Shown: positions 1-9,060, counted from the first letter of the stretch. The stretch is 64,000 bases of DNA from Parvularculaceae bacterium (GCA_021776475.1 JAJFFV010000006.1:1-64000), one strand, 5' to 3'. A program made the numbers and translations. The notes: generated by a model from the sequence alone, not told the origin.

Positions 1-12
1 CGTTGGTCAGTC

Positions 13-107
13 AACTGTGCTAAGACTGTGCTAGCAGCGAACCATTCGCAGGCAGATCATCAATGATTTCAAGACCCGAAAATGCGACTGTGCTAGGACT
101 GTGCTAG
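13..107. repeat. Four 11-bp repeats in two tandem pairs
   Basis: The 11-mer GACTGTGCTAG occurs at 24-34, 86-96 and 97-107, with a two-mismatch copy (AACTGTGCTAA) at 13-23, so there are two head-to-tail pairs 73 bp apart. They lie 76-170 bp beyond the 3' end of the minus-strand tRNA-Phe gene. Short direct repeats beside a tRNA 3' end resemble arm-type integrase sites. That reading is inference, since no integrase gene is visible in the window. Confidence 0.6.
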
Positions 108-182
108 CTTATATGGCCATATTTGACCAATCAACCGAAGACTATGATTGGGCTTAACTTATTGCTTTTGTTGGGTTTTTAA

Positions 183-258
<76 letters not shown>

Positions 259-421
259 GTATTCCCGAAATGGAACAATCCGGCAAGGCCAAACCTGACC
301 GGAAACCGCGTCTATAAGCCAGAAAGGTTGAGGTTGTCCATGCAGTTTTTGGGGTGAAAACAAAGATTTTCGAGAGCCCGCCCTAGGCCTGATAGGCGAT
401 TGCTGGCTCGTCTGGCAGCCA

Positions 422-748
422 CTAATGGTCCGGGAAATGCGCTTCACACCACTCGCGCAGAGCTTTTAGGACAGGCCCCAACGCAATACCCGCTTCGGTG
501 AGCTCATATCTGTAACGGGGCGGATTGTCCTGATAAGCGGTTTTGCAGATCAGGCCCGCGTCCTCCAGCTGGCGTAGGCGGGTGGTCAGTGTGTTTGTGG
601 GGATTTTCTCCTCAGAATCGAGGAACTCATTGAAAGTGGATTTCCCCAACACCATCATATCGCGCACAATGAGCAGGGACCAGCGATCGCCCATGACAAA
701 GAGTGACCTGGCAAGTGGACAATCGGAACGTGGCATTTTCTGTGACAT
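422..748 (-). CDS. HxlR-family winged-helix transcriptional regulator
   Basis: This is a 108-residue protein of the HxlR/MarR-like family of small dimeric DNA-binding regulators. An early cysteine (SDCPLARSL) is followed by GDRWSLLIVRDMM, then the winged helix with its recognition segment around PTNTLTTRLRQLEDAGLI and the wing PPRYRYELTEAG. All are typical of the family. The frame stays open upstream, but the ATG at 748 gives the usual family length and the longer N-terminus looks non-coding. The gene is divergent from a tiny membrane-protein ORF at 859. The intervening region contains an inverted repeat that could be its operator. Related regulators often respond to thiol or aldehyde stress; the signal here is unknown. 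Confidence 0.9.
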   Translation of the reverse strand: MSQKMPRSDCPLARSLFVMGDRWSLLIVRDMMVLGKSTFNEFLDSEEKIPTNTLTTRLRQLEDAGLICKTAYQDNPPRYRYELTEAGIALGPVLKALREWCEAHFPDH

Positions 749-793
749 GGCGTTCTTATAGCAAGAGATTCTGGCATTGCAGCCGGTAACTAA

Positions 794-853
794 TTTGTGA
801 CTTGTAAATCGAAAGTCAGGTTGACATAGTGACTTGCGCATTGCAAGTCGCTA
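794..853. promoter_or_regulatory. Probable HxlR operator: imperfect palindrome plus extra half-site
   Basis: TAGTGACTTG (827-836) and CAAGTCGCTA (844-853) form an inverted repeat with 10-bp arms, one mismatch and a 7-bp spacer. A third GTGACTTG copy lies at 797-804. The element sits between the divergent HxlR gene and the ORF at 859, which is where an autoregulated HxlR protein would bind. The function is inferred from position and symmetry. Confidence 0.6.
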
Positions 854-858
854 ATGCG

Positions 859-975
859 ATGAAGTTGACAAAAGGAGAGAGCAGGGTGTTTGGCACAACA
901 AAATTCAGGCTGATGACTGGCTTGTGGCTATTGACGCTGGCGGCGTTGATCGGCGTCGTTCAAATCGGGCTGTAA
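859..975 (+). CDS. Candidate small single-span membrane protein
   Basis: This ORF has 38 codons from the ATG at 859, or 29 from the GTG at 886. The GTG start is preceded by AAAGGAGAG (870-878) at good ribosome-binding spacing, so the shorter form is preferred. The last 20 residues, from LMTGLWLLTLAALIGVVQ onward, are hydrophobic and would make one transmembrane helix. I recognise no family. The ORF lies directly behind the palindrome shared with the divergent HxlR gene, so it is a plausible regulatory target. It is too small for coding statistics to prove. Confidence 0.45.
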   Translation: MKLTKGESRVFGTTKFRLMTGLWLLTLAALIGVVQIGL

Positions 976-1088
976 GGAAAATCGTGAACCACTGGATGCG
1001 GCCTTCTGGCTTGCGCCGTTGAAAAAATCTGTCCCGGCGTTGCCGCTTTGAGTTACAAGCCGCTGAATATGTGGAATAAACATCAGCC

Positions 1089-1553
1089 ATGACAGACGAC
1101 ATTTACGAAAGCCTGGACCAGCTCGGTCAGAAAACGCGTCTACCACAAGACCCGGAAGGCGCCGTGCTTGAAGCAGTCTCCAATCCTCACAAAGATGTGG
1201 ACTACCTGACCCGGTTCGTCGCGCCGGAGTTCACATCGCTTTGCCCGGTAACGGGCCAGCCCGACTTCGCTCATCTGGTCATAGACTATTGTCCGGCTCA
1301 GCATTTGGTCGAATCCAAATCGCTGAAACTGTTTCTTGGGTCTTTCCGCAATCATGGCGCGTTTCATGAAGATTGCACCGTGGCGATCGCCAAACGCCTG
1401 GTGGCAACGATCAAACCAAAATGGCTCCGAATCAGCGGTTACTGGTATCCGCGCGGCGGCATCCCGATCGATGTTTTTTATCAAACGGGCGAGCCGCCAG
1501 CGGGACTTCACGTGCCGGAGACCGGCGTACAATCATATAGGGGACGAGGATAG
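1089..1553 (+). CDS. queF: NADPH-dependent 7-cyano-7-deazaguanine reductase QueF
   Basis: QueF reduces preQ0 to preQ1 in queuosine tRNA-modification biosynthesis, in the cytoplasm. At 154 residues this is the short, single-domain type. The thioimide-forming cysteine is Cys52 in [12 protein letters not shown], followed by the conserved Asp59. The diagnostic motif ESKSLK is at residues 75-80 and a conserved Glu lies near residue 94. The stop codon overlaps the GTG start of the cyclophilin gene by one base, so translation may be coupled. Confidence 0.97.
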   Translation: MTDDIYESLDQLGQKTRLPQDPEGAVLEAVSNPHKDVDYLTRFVAPEFTSLCPVTGQPDFAHLVIDYCPAQHLVESKSLKLFLGSFRNHGAFHEDCTVAIAKRLVATIKPKWLRISGYWYPRGGIPIDVFYQTGEPPAGLHVPETGVQSYRGRG

Positions 1554-2548
1554 TGATCAGAAAACTGAGCATATTTTTTGGCATTTTGGCTTTGGCAGCA
1601 TGCGGGGATATCAAGGTCGAGATTGACACGGATGATGACGGAGACGCAGAGGTCTCAATCGGTGACGATAAACAGGCAATCGAGAAATCGCTGCCGGCGC
1701 GTGGGCCGGGCGCTATCATTGCTGCAACCACAAAAGAGCACTGGGTCAGCGCCGATCCTGATAACACACTCTACATAGACATTCCGCAAGGCCGCATCGT
1801 GGTGCTGCTGACGCCGGACTTAGCGCAAGGTCATGTCGACCAGGTCAAGAAACTCGCCCGCGAAGAATATTATGACGGGTTGAATTTTTATCGTGTGATT
1901 GAAGGGTTCGTGGCGCAAGGCGGCGATGCCAGTGATGAGGGGGCGGCAAAGCCAATCAAAACAGCGGCGACGTCGTTGCCCGCTGAGTTCGATGAGCCAA
2001 TCCCAGAGAGCCTGGACTTCACCCCGCTCGGTAATATCGATGGCTACGCACAAGAGGCAGGATACATCAATGGCTTTCCGGCGGGTCTTAACCGAAAAGA
2101 AAACAAAGTCTGGCTCGCCCATTGCAGCGGTGCTTTTGCCTTCGGTCGCAACAATGAACGCGACAGTGCATCAACAGAGTTTTACATCGCGCTTCAGCCG
2201 CAGCGCTACCTCGATCGAAACCTTACCGTGTTTGGCCGCGTCATCTGGGGCATGGAGCACGTTCAGTCAATCACCAGAGGTGCTCCTGGTAATGGTGGGG
2301 TCATCGCTGAGAAAGCCCGCTGGACGCCGATATCGTCAATCCGCGTTGCCGCTGACCTGCCGGAAGGGGATCGGTTGCCGCTTGAGTGGTTGGATACAAG
2401 CACGGATATCTTCCGTGAGCTGATTGATGCTCGTCGTAACAGACCGGAAGAGTTTTTCTATTTCCGGCCAAATTATCTCGATCTGTGTCAGTTGGCATTG
2501 CCGGTGCGCTTAACACCGGGCCCCACTTCCGAAGACGAGGCCGAATGA
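1553..2548 (+). CDS. Lipoprotein cyclophilin-type peptidyl-prolyl isomerase
   Basis: This 331-residue protein is predicted to isomerise proline peptide bonds in the cell envelope. The N-terminus is a lipoprotein signal ending in the lipobox LAAC at about residues 14-17. An acidic linker rich in Asp and Glu follows. The cyclophilin fold begins near residue 70, with YYDGLNFYRVIEGFVAQGGD, a central CSGAFAFGRNNERDSASTEFYI and VFGRVIWGMEHV. The segment of about 40 residues between the strands (SLPAEFDEP and after) is longer than in compact cyclophilins. The start is GTG, overlapping the queF stop. The gene ends in an ATGA overlap with the Nudix gene, so queF, this gene and the Nudix gene form one unit. 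Confidence 0.92.
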   Translation: MIRKLSIFFGILALAACGDIKVEIDTDDDGDAEVSIGDDKQAIEKSLPARGPGAIIAATTKEHWVSADPDNTLYIDIPQGRIVVLLTPDLAQGHVDQVKKLAREEYYDGLNFYRVIEGFVAQGGDASDEGAAKPIKTAATSLPAEFDEPIPESLDFTPLGNIDGYAQEAGYINGFPAGLNRKENKVWLAHCSGAFAFGRNNERDSASTEFYIALQPQRYLDRNLTVFGRVIWGMEHVQSITRGAPGNGGVIAEKARWTPISSIRVAADLPEGDRLPLEWLDTSTDIFRELIDARRNRPEEFFYFRPNYLDLCQLALPVRLTPGPTSEDEAE

Positions 2549-3165
2549 AGGCGCTAAAAAAACACGATCCTGCTTTGTGGCAAGGGCCATGGCGCATTCA
2601 CGGCGAGAGCACTGTTTTTGACAATCCGTGGATCAAGGTCATGACCTATCCGGTGACCATGCCGAATACCGGCGAGGCTGGAACTTATGGGGTGGTGCGG
2701 TTCAAGAATATTGCCGTCGGCGTCCTGCCGCTGGACGAAGAGGGCTACACCTGGATTGTCGGCCAGCACCGGTTTCCGTTCAACCAATATAGCTGGGAGT
2801 TGCCCGAAGGCGGCGGTCCTCTCGATGTCGACACAGAGGAAACGGCGATCCGTGAAATGGAAGAGGAAACCGGGATGGTGCCGGGCCAGCTGATCCCGCT
2901 CGGTAACTGGCACACGTCCAACTCCGTCACTGATGAACGCGCTGTCGCTTATATCGCGACGGGCCTTACACCGGGGAGCCATGCGCCTGATCCTAGCGAA
3001 GTGCTTGAGACAAAGCGCATAAAATTTAGAGACCTGCTCGACCGCGTGATGACCGGAGAAATTACCGATGCGTTTACGGTCCTGATGGTCCAAACTGCGT
3101 ATATCAGCGCCAGCCGCGGTGACTTGCCGGAAAATGTCAGTCGCCATTTAATAGCCACGCAATAG
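2545..3165 (+). CDS. Nudix hydrolase, ADP-ribose pyrophosphatase-like
   Basis: This 206-residue protein carries a Nudix box at about residues 88-110 (PEGGG followed by ETAIREMEEETGM). The box binds metal and hydrolyses nucleoside diphosphates linked to a second group. The upstream WIVGQHRFPFNQYSWELPEGG is characteristic of the ADP-ribose/ADP-sugar pyrophosphatase branch, which the neighbours neither confirm nor exclude. The ATG at 2545 overlaps the cyclophilin stop by four bases; an upstream in-frame ATG would lie inside the previous gene and is rejected. Confidence 0.9.
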   Translation: MKALKKHDPALWQGPWRIHGESTVFDNPWIKVMTYPVTMPNTGEAGTYGVVRFKNIAVGVLPLDEEGYTWIVGQHRFPFNQYSWELPEGGGPLDVDTEETAIREMEEETGMVPGQLIPLGNWHTSNSVTDERAVAYIATGLTPGSHAPDPSEVLETKRIKFRDLLDRVMTGEITDAFTVLMVQTAYISASRGDLPENVSRHLIATQ

Positions 3166-3177
3166 CAGGAGCAGAAG

Positions 3178-3996
3178 ATGGGATCCGAGACCCAATCCGC
3201 AAAAGTCATTAAGCTGACAACCGACCAGACCTGGTCGCGGATGCGCGTTGAAGCGGCGACCGGTGCAGCGCAGGAACCCGTGTTGGCGAGTTTTCTCAAT
3301 GCAACGATCCTGCACCACAATTCATATGCCGAGGCGTTATCTTTTCGGATTGCCCAGAAAGTATCGGACCGTGAAATGAACGCAATGCTCTGGCGCGAGG
3401 TATGTGAAGAGGCGTATGCGGATGATCCAAGACTTGTGGACGCTGCGTTGTCTGACGTTCATGCGGTTCATGAGCGTGATCCTGCCTGCGAGGACTATAT
3501 GCAGCCGTTCCTGTATTTTAAGGGATATCAGGCTGTGCAGTCCCAGCGCATTGCCAATTGGTTGTGGCGCAATGAACGCAAAGCACTTGCCCTGTTCCTC
3601 CAGTCGCGGTTGTCTGAATTATTCGGGATAGATATCCATCCGAACGCAAAACTCGGCCATGGCCTGTTCATCGATCACGCTCATGATATCGTCATTGGCG
3701 AGACCGCTGTCGTTGGCGAAAATGTGTCAATGCTCCACGGCGTTACCCTCGGTGGCACCGGTAAGGACAGTGAAGATCGTCACCCGAAAGTCGGCAACGG
3801 TGTCCTAATCGGCGCTGGTGCCAAGATTCTCGGCAACATTAAAGTCGGTGATAACGCGAAGATCGCCTCTGGTTCCGTCGTCCTTGATGAAGTACCGACT
3901 GGTTGCACTGTCGCCGGCATACCGGCCAAGGTCGTTGGCAAATGCAACAGCAAGGAGCCGTCCAGAGAAATGGACCACGGCCTCTGGGTAATCTAG
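3178..3996 (+). CDS. cysE: Serine O-acetyltransferase
   Basis: CysE transfers acetyl from acetyl-CoA to L-serine, giving O-acetylserine, the first step of cysteine synthesis. At 272 residues it is of normal length. The helical N-terminal domain (to about residue 155) is followed by a left-handed beta-helix of hexapeptide repeats (HPNAKLGHGLFIDHAHDIVI, then GVTLGGTGK and VGNGVLIGAGAKILGNIKVG). It has the catalytic His-Asp neighbourhood IDHAHD and a C-terminal tail. An AGGAG ribosome site lies 7-8 bases upstream. It follows the Nudix gene by 12 bp and may be co-transcribed with it. Confidence 0.96.
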   Translation: MGSETQSAKVIKLTTDQTWSRMRVEAATGAAQEPVLASFLNATILHHNSYAEALSFRIAQKVSDREMNAMLWREVCEEAYADDPRLVDAALSDVHAVHERDPACEDYMQPFLYFKGYQAVQSQRIANWLWRNERKALALFLQSRLSELFGIDIHPNAKLGHGLFIDHAHDIVIGETAVVGENVSMLHGVTLGGTGKDSEDRHPKVGNGVLIGAGAKILGNIKVGDNAKIASGSVVLDEVPTGCTVAGIPAKVVGKCNSKEPSREMDHGLWVI

Positions 3997-4270
3997 GGTC
4001 AGGGCCCTGACGAGAATTCAGGACATTTTTCATCAGGCTTTGAAACTTGACTTCCCCATCATTCAGAAATCAGGTTTTGCTAAAAATGGGTCCAGAGATA
4101 GTCTCAGATGAAAACCTCTTGTTGCAAGCGGGCGTCGAAACCGGTGTTGCAGTGGATGACCGGGAGCGGCGCACTTCGGCTATCGGGAGGCCCCGGGGTC
4201 GCGGGCGAATTGAATGGGTGCACGCTGTTTCGATTGCTGTCCAACGGGCACCGTGGTAGGTCTGAGCGCT
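3997..4270. other. Leader region upstream of moaA
   Basis: No convincing gene is seen in this 274-bp stretch. It holds a perfect 14-bp palindrome GTCAGGGCCCTGAC at 3998-4011, just after the cysE stop and followed further on by a short T-run, which may weakly terminate. The remainder is GC-rich and could fold. I looked for a molybdenum-cofactor riboswitch and could not match its conserved core in the sense direction. Confidence 0.4.
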
Positions 4271-5275
4271 ATGTCATCCCAAAGTCTCACAGACGGTTTT
4301 GGCCGTCAGATAACTTACCTGCGCTTGTCAGTAACGGATCGATGCGATCTACGCTGTGGCTACTGCATGTCAGAGAATATGAGTTTTCTGCCGAAGCGAG
4401 ACTTGCTAAACCTTGAGGAGCTCGAGCATCTCTCGGCTGCGTTTATCAACCGCGGTGTACGGAAAATTCGTATTTCGGGGGGCGAACCTTTGGTGCGGCG
4501 CGATATCATGAAACTCATGGGCAATCTGTCAAAGCATCTGGACAGCGGCGATCTCGACGAACTAACGCTCACAACGAACGCAACGCAACTCTCTCGGTAT
4601 GCCGGCGAGTTGAAGGCGATGGGTGTCGGACGGATCAATATTTCGCTCGACACTCTTGATGACGATAAATTCGCACAACTTACCCGCCGCCGCGTTCTGA
4701 AGACCGTGCTGGAAGGTATCGAAGCTGCGCAGAATGCGGGCTTGAAAATAAAGATCAACGTCGTCGCTCTTGCCGACTTCAATCGCGACGAAATACCATC
4801 GATGATCGAGTGGGCCCATAAGGAAGGCATGGATCTGACCTTGATCGAGGTTATGCCGCTGGGTGAAGTTGAAGAAGATCGGTTCGATCAATACTTGCCG
4901 CTCACCGCACTGCGTGACGAGCTCGAACAGGATTGGACATTGGAGCCGATCGACAAAAATACCGGTGGACCGGCGCGCTATGTGCGGGTCCGGGAAACTG
5001 GCGGGGTCCTTGGATTTATCACGCCGCTGACCAATAATTTCTGCGCTGGTTGCAATCGTGTTCGGGTCACTTGTACCGGTCAGATCTATATGTGCCTCGG
5101 CCACATGGACTGTATTGACCTGCGCACGGCGTTGCGCGGGAGTGATCCCGAAACGGCCCTTAACGCCGCACTCGATATTGCCATGCTGCGAAAACCCGAG
5201 CGTCACACGTTTGACATCGCCGGGCCGGGAGCGATGCCGGCAGTGGAGCGTCACATGTCAGTTACCGGAGGCTAG
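4271..5275 (+). CDS. moaA: GTP 3',8-cyclase MoaA
   Basis: MoaA is the radical-SAM enzyme that, with MoaC, converts GTP to cyclic pyranopterin monophosphate, the first step of molybdenum-cofactor synthesis. The product has 334 residues. The SAM-binding cluster is held by Cys25, Cys29 and Cys32 (CDLRCGYC). The second cluster is held by Cys258, Cys261 and Cys275 ([11 protein letters not shown] and after), and the essential C-terminal Gly-Gly is present. An earlier in-frame ATG at 4214 adds 19 atypical residues, so the ATG at 4271 is chosen. This is the first gene of a tight moaA-D-E-B-C-moeA run. Confidence 0.96.
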   Translation: MSSQSLTDGFGRQITYLRLSVTDRCDLRCGYCMSENMSFLPKRDLLNLEELEHLSAAFINRGVRKIRISGGEPLVRRDIMKLMGNLSKHLDSGDLDELTLTTNATQLSRYAGELKAMGVGRINISLDTLDDDKFAQLTRRRVLKTVLEGIEAAQNAGLKIKINVVALADFNRDEIPSMIEWAHKEGMDLTLIEVMPLGEVEEDRFDQYLPLTALRDELEQDWTLEPIDKNTGGPARYVRVRETGGVLGFITPLTNNFCAGCNRVRVTCTGQIYMCLGHMDCIDLRTALRGSDPETALNAALDIAMLRKPERHTFDIAGPGAMPAVERHMSVTGG

Positions 5276-5276
5276 G

Positions 5277-5528
5277 ATGGCGCGGTTGCTGTTTTTCGGT
5301 AAACTTGCTGATCTGGCCGGCGGCCGCGAACGCGACCTGCCGTTACCGGACACTGTCGATACTGTCGATGCCGTGATTGAACTACTCGCCAGCGAAGACG
5401 AACTGCTGGGAGCAGCACTGAATGAAAAATCAGTACGCTGCATAATTAATGAACGAATTGATAACACCCCAGGCATCGTTTCCGATAGCGATGAAATTGC
5501 TTTCCTGCCAGCGGTCAGCGGTGGATAG
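5277..5528 (+). CDS. moaD: Molybdopterin synthase small subunit MoaD
   Basis: This 83-residue ubiquitin-fold sulfur carrier ends in the required Gly-Gly (PAVSGG), which is thiocarboxylated and gives sulfur to precursor Z within molybdopterin synthase. The core RLLFFGKLADLAG and the late EIAFLPAVSGG are typical. The ATG lies one base after the moaA stop. A much longer in-frame upstream start would overlap moaA and is rejected. Its partner MoaE is next. No MoeB-like activating enzyme is seen in this window. Confidence 0.95.
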   Translation: MARLLFFGKLADLAGGRERDLPLPDTVDTVDAVIELLASEDELLGAALNEKSVRCIINERIDNTPGIVSDSDEIAFLPAVSGG

Positions 5529-5536
5529 GGGCGAGT

Positions 5537-5989
5537 ATGATCTGCGTATGCGATACACCGTTCGATCCCGGACACGAACTGAAAGCGTTCGAGAATAAGG
5601 CTGACGCCGCTGGCGCCATTGTCAGTTTCCTTGGTAGGGTCAGACCAGAGGCAAACGACGATCCGGTCAAAGCGCTGCATCTTGAACATTTTCCGGGTGT
5701 CACGCAAAAATCGATAGAGGCATTCGCTGTGCAAGCTTGTCAGCGCTGGCCCATCACGCAGCACCTGATAATTCACCGCGTCGGCATGCTTGCCCCGGGT
5801 GAGCCAATTGTGTTCGTCTGTGTCGGAGCTGCGCATCGTCGCGAGGCGTTTGAAGCGGCTGACTTTTTGATGGACTACTTGAAAACAAAGGCAATCTTCT
5901 GGAAGAAGGAGATCCGTGATAGCGGCGCGCGCTGGGTTGAGCCGCGGGGACAAGACCATGTCGATACACAACGCTGGAGTAGTAAATAG
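5537..5989 (+). CDS. moaE: Molybdopterin synthase large subunit MoaE
   Basis: MoaE is the catalytic subunit that inserts two sulfurs from MoaD into cyclic pyranopterin monophosphate to make molybdopterin. The product has 150 residues. Family signatures visible are GAIVSFLGRVR (26-36), HRREAF (100-105) and the lysine-rich active-site stretch LKTKAIFWKKE (115-125). It starts 8 bp after moaD. Nothing is unusual in length or residues. Confidence 0.96.
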   Translation: MICVCDTPFDPGHELKAFENKADAAGAIVSFLGRVRPEANDDPVKALHLEHFPGVTQKSIEAFAVQACQRWPITQHLIIHRVGMLAPGEPIVFVCVGAAHRREAFEAADFLMDYLKTKAIFWKKEIRDSGARWVEPRGQDHVDTQRWSSK

Positions 5990-6003
5990 GATTGAGTTGA
6001 GCA

Positions 6004-6534
6004 ATGTCAGGTATAGACGAAGAACTTGAATTCAAACCGGTGCGTATAGCGGTTCTCACGGTTAGTGATAGCCGCAGCGCGGAAGATGACACATCAGGCG
6101 ATGTTCTTGCCGGCCGCGTTGAGCGCACCGGGCACATTTTGGCGGCGCGCGATTTGGTGCGCGACGATGTCAGCCGCATCACAAGGACCGTGTCCGCCTG
6201 GATTGAAGACCCTGAGATCGACGTGATAATTTCAACCGGCGGCACCGGCCTCACCGGCCGGGACGTGACGCCGGAAGCCTTCAGACCTCTCTATGACAAG
6301 GAGATTGAGGGCTTCTCCGTGATTTTTCATCAGGTCAGCTTCGCCAGCGTTGGTCTGTCAACACTTCAGTCGAGAGCCACAGCAGGCGTTGCCAACGGAA
6401 CCTTCCTGTTCGCGCTGCCCGGCTCAAACGGGGCCGTAAAGGACGGCTGGGACAAGGTAATTTCGTACCAACTGGATAGCCGCCACCGGCCCTGCAATCT
6501 GGTTGAGATCATGCCGCGCTTGATGGAAAAGTGA
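6004..6534 (+). CDS. moaB: Molybdenum cofactor biosynthesis protein B (MoaB/MogA family)
   Basis: This 176-residue protein belongs to the family that binds molybdopterin and adenylylates it before molybdate insertion. The conserved substrate loop STGGTGLTGRDVTPEA is present (about residues 79-94), followed by the FALPGSNGAVKDGWDKVI signature near 138-155. No separate mogA is seen, so this protein may supply that step before MoeA; that assignment is inference. It sits between moaE and moaC in the same direction. Confidence 0.92.
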   Translation: MSGIDEELEFKPVRIAVLTVSDSRSAEDDTSGDVLAGRVERTGHILAARDLVRDDVSRITRTVSAWIEDPEIDVIISTGGTGLTGRDVTPEAFRPLYDKEIEGFSVIFHQVSFASVGLSTLQSRATAGVANGTFLFALPGSNGAVKDGWDKVISYQLDSRHRPCNLVEIMPRLMEK

Positions 6535-6541
6535 TGGCCAG

Positions 6542-7027
6542 ATGAGCAAAGACCTCACGCATTTCGACGCAACAGGCCGCCCGCGCATGGTGGACGTTTC
6601 TGCAAAATCTGATACCGCGCGCAGAGCAGTTGCACGCGGTCAGGTGGTGTTCTCGCCGGCATCTTGGGAACTGGTTCGGGGCGGCGGTGTTGCAAAAGGC
6701 GATATACGGAGAATTGCGGAACTGGCCGGCGTGATGGGTGCAAAACGCACCAGCGATCTCATTCCTTTGTGTCATCCGTTGCCGATCACCGGCCTGGCGA
6801 TTTCCGTCGAACCTGATGACGGGGCAAACGCGTTTATCGTTACCGCAGAAGTTAAAACAACCGGCAAGACCGGCGTCGAGATGGAGGCCCTAACGGCTGT
6901 CATTACGGCCTGCTTGACGGTTTATGATATGACGAAGGCAGTTGATAAATCGATCACGATTGAAAATGTCCAATTGATCAAAAAATCGGGCGGCAAATCG
7001 GGCACTTATGTGCGCAACGAAGACTAG
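6542..7027 (+). CDS. moaC: Cyclic pyranopterin monophosphate synthase MoaC
   Basis: MoaC rearranges the MoaA product 3',8-cyclo-GTP to cyclic pyranopterin monophosphate. The product has 161 residues, the family's usual length. The N-terminal RPRMVDVSAKSDTAR is followed by LIPLCHPLPI (about 76-85), the TGKTGVEMEALTA active-site segment (about 107-119) and the terminal VQLIKKSGGKSG. It starts 7 bp after moaB and ends 8 bp before moeA. Confidence 0.96.
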   Translation: MSKDLTHFDATGRPRMVDVSAKSDTARRAVARGQVVFSPASWELVRGGGVAKGDIRRIAELAGVMGAKRTSDLIPLCHPLPITGLAISVEPDDGANAFIVTAEVKTTGKTGVEMEALTAVITACLTVYDMTKAVDKSITIENVQLIKKSGGKSGTYVRNED

Positions 7028-7035
7028 CAAACCTT

Positions 7036-8232
7036 ATGCTAAGTGTTTCAGAAGCAATTGACAGCCTTTTGGCCGGTGCCTCAGCGCTCGGCGCGGAAAC
7101 CATCCCTATTTCGGCCGTATCTGGCCGTGTGGCAGCTAAGGATCTGACGGCCCAGATGACGCAACCACCTTTTGCAGCATCTGCAATGGACGGGTACGCG
7201 GTTCGCTTCGAAGACGCACAAAAAACAACAACCATAAAAGTCATCGGAGAGGCGCCGGCTGGCGCCCCGTTTGAACACCCGGTTGGGGCCGGCGAGGCCG
7301 TTCGCATTTTTACTGGCGGCGCTATGCCAAAAGGTGCCGACCATGTGGTTATCCAGGAACATGTCAAACGGGATGGTGAGGCCATCAGCATCATTGAAGC
7401 GCAGACGAGCCCACGGCACATCCGTCATGCTGGCATAGATTTCATGTTGGGCGAGACGCTGGTCAAGGCAGGCGAGCTACTGCATCAATTACACGGGTCA
7501 ATTCTGGCGGCGGCGAATGTGCCTGAAATTGCAGTGGTGCGGCGACCAAAAATTGCCTTGTTTTCCAATGGTGACGAGCTGATTGAGCCAGGTGCGATGC
7601 TCAAACCGGGGCAAATCGTCAATTCCAATCACTACGCCCTGACAGCGATGATGCGGGCTTGGGGGGGTGAGGTAACTTATCTTGGATGCGCCGCCGATAC
7701 GGAAGCTGACATCAGGGAACATTTTAAACAGGCAGCCAAGGCGGATATCATTATGCCGATTGGCGGCGCCTCGGTCGGCGATTATGACTGCGTTAAACCT
7801 GCTTTCAGGGCGCTCGGTGGCACCATGTTATTTGAAAAAGTTGCGGTAAGACCAGGTAAGCCTACCTGGCACGGAAGGCTTGATGGCGCGCGCGTTCTTG
7901 GCCTCCCGGGCAACCCGGCTTCGGCCATCGTCAGCGCGGCCTTGTTTGGGCAGGCCCTGATCCGCCGCCTGGCGGGCCGCTCAAACAGGCAATCGGCGTT
8001 CACATCTACAGCCAAAACCACGATACCGTTGGCAGCCAATGGCGGCCGGGAATCATATCTCCGTGCCATGACCATAGGTGATGAGAGCGGCGATTTGTGC
8101 GTCCAGCCCGTCGCCAATCAGGATAGTTCACTGCTGTCGCCCTTCACCGCGGCAAACGTGCTGATCAGGCGATTGGTCCATGCGCCAGCGGTGCCCGGCG
8201 GGGGAGCAGTGGATATTATCCGCTTGCGATAG
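7036..8232 (+). CDS. moeA: Molybdopterin molybdenumtransferase MoeA
   Basis: MoeA inserts molybdate into adenylylated molybdopterin. The product has 398 residues in the usual four-domain order. The N-terminal part shows PPFAASAMDGYAVR and RIFTGGAMPKGADHVV. The MoaB/MogA-like domain (about residues 180-320) shows NGDELIEPG, NSNHYAL and GGASVGDYD, followed by VRPGKPTWHG and LPGNPASAIVSA. The C-terminal beta-barrel ends the protein. It is the last gene of the moa run and converges with the TauE-type gene 5 bp away. Confidence 0.96.
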   Translation: MLSVSEAIDSLLAGASALGAETIPISAVSGRVAAKDLTAQMTQPPFAASAMDGYAVRFEDAQKTTTIKVIGEAPAGAPFEHPVGAGEAVRIFTGGAMPKGADHVVIQEHVKRDGEAISIIEAQTSPRHIRHAGIDFMLGETLVKAGELLHQLHGSILAAANVPEIAVVRRPKIALFSNGDELIEPGAMLKPGQIVNSNHYALTAMMRAWGGEVTYLGCAADTEADIREHFKQAAKADIIMPIGGASVGDYDCVKPAFRALGGTMLFEKVAVRPGKPTWHGRLDGARVLGLPGNPASAIVSAALFGQALIRRLAGRSNRQSAFTSTAKTTIPLAANGGRESYLRAMTIGDESGDLCVQPVANQDSSLLSPFTAANVLIRRLVHAPAVPGGGAVDIIRLR

Positions 8233-8237
8233 CCTTG

Positions 8238-8999
8238 TTAAGCAACCAGACCAAGCCAGCGCATGAGCAAGCGCAGGGCAACAAACAATATTAAAACCGC
8301 AGTGAGCCGCTTGACTGTTTGAGGACTGAGCCAGTCTATCGCGAGCCGGGAGCCGATCTGTCCACCGACAAAAACCGCTATAAAATGCGGCCAATACGCG
8401 ACAAGTGACCCGGTTGTTTCAAAACCCTCAAGTTTCATTAGTTGTCCGGTCAGGCCTGACAGGGAATTCACCAGGATAAAGAAGCTGCAGGCAGCGGCGA
8501 TCTGCTTTGCTGATCCCCAGCGCAAAAAATAGAGGACCGGCGCCAGAAAGATGCCACCGCCAATACCCACAAGGCCCGACACAAAACCGATCCCCGTACC
8601 CATCAGTAATGGGACAAATATAGGTATCGCTGATGGCGCCTCGCGAACAACTGGCTTTTGTTCTGCCAGGATCAAATGCAACCCTGCTCCAAGCAGAGCA
8701 AGCCCCAGCACCCCGATAAAAACAGTTTCAGAGATAGGTATTCTGCCACCGAGCCACGCCGCCGGGATCGACGCAACCATCCATGGTGCAAGATGGGTGA
8801 ACGAGATATGGCCCGCTCTTGAAAATCGCCAGACACCACCGCTGACAACGATGATATTACAGACAAGTGCAACCGCTGGTAGGATCCGATAATCAACGCC
8901 GTGCAGCACCAGCAGGGCATTGTAAGTCGAGCCGCCACCAAAGCCGACCGATGCGTATAGCATCGCCGTGAGCAGAAATAGAATGACCAACAGGACCAT
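8238..8999 (-). CDS. TauE/SafE family sulfite/organosulfur exporter
   Basis: This 253-residue polytopic inner-membrane protein has about eight hydrophobic segments and the duplicated TauE/SafE pattern. The first half contains YASVGFGGGSTYNALL, and the second contains GIGFVSGLVGIGGGIFLAPVL. Members move sulfite, sulfoacetate or other small anions. It lies between moeA and mobA on the opposite strand, so a link with molybdoenzymes (for example a sulfite-related one) is possible but not shown. Confidence 0.9.
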   Translation of the reverse strand: MVLLVILFLLTAMLYASVGFGGGSTYNALLVLHGVDYRILPAVALVCNIIVVSGGVWRFSRAGHISFTHLAPWMVASIPAAWLGGRIPISETVFIGVLGLALLGAGLHLILAEQKPVVREAPSAIPIFVPLLMGTGIGFVSGLVGIGGGIFLAPVLYFLRWGSAKQIAAACSFFILVNSLSGLTGQLMKLEGFETTGSLVAYWPHFIAVFVGGQIGSRLAIDWLSPQTVKRLTAVLILFVALRLLMRWLGLVA

Positions 9000-9060
9000 A
9001 TTGCACTAGTTTTCAAAAAGAACTTTCTAGCAGTCATCGACAAATGAAATCGAGTGATAA

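Noticed and set aside
3997-4270. Molybdenum cofactor riboswitch ahead of moaA
   Set aside because: The region is GC-rich and structured, but the conserved core segments could not be matched in the sense direction.
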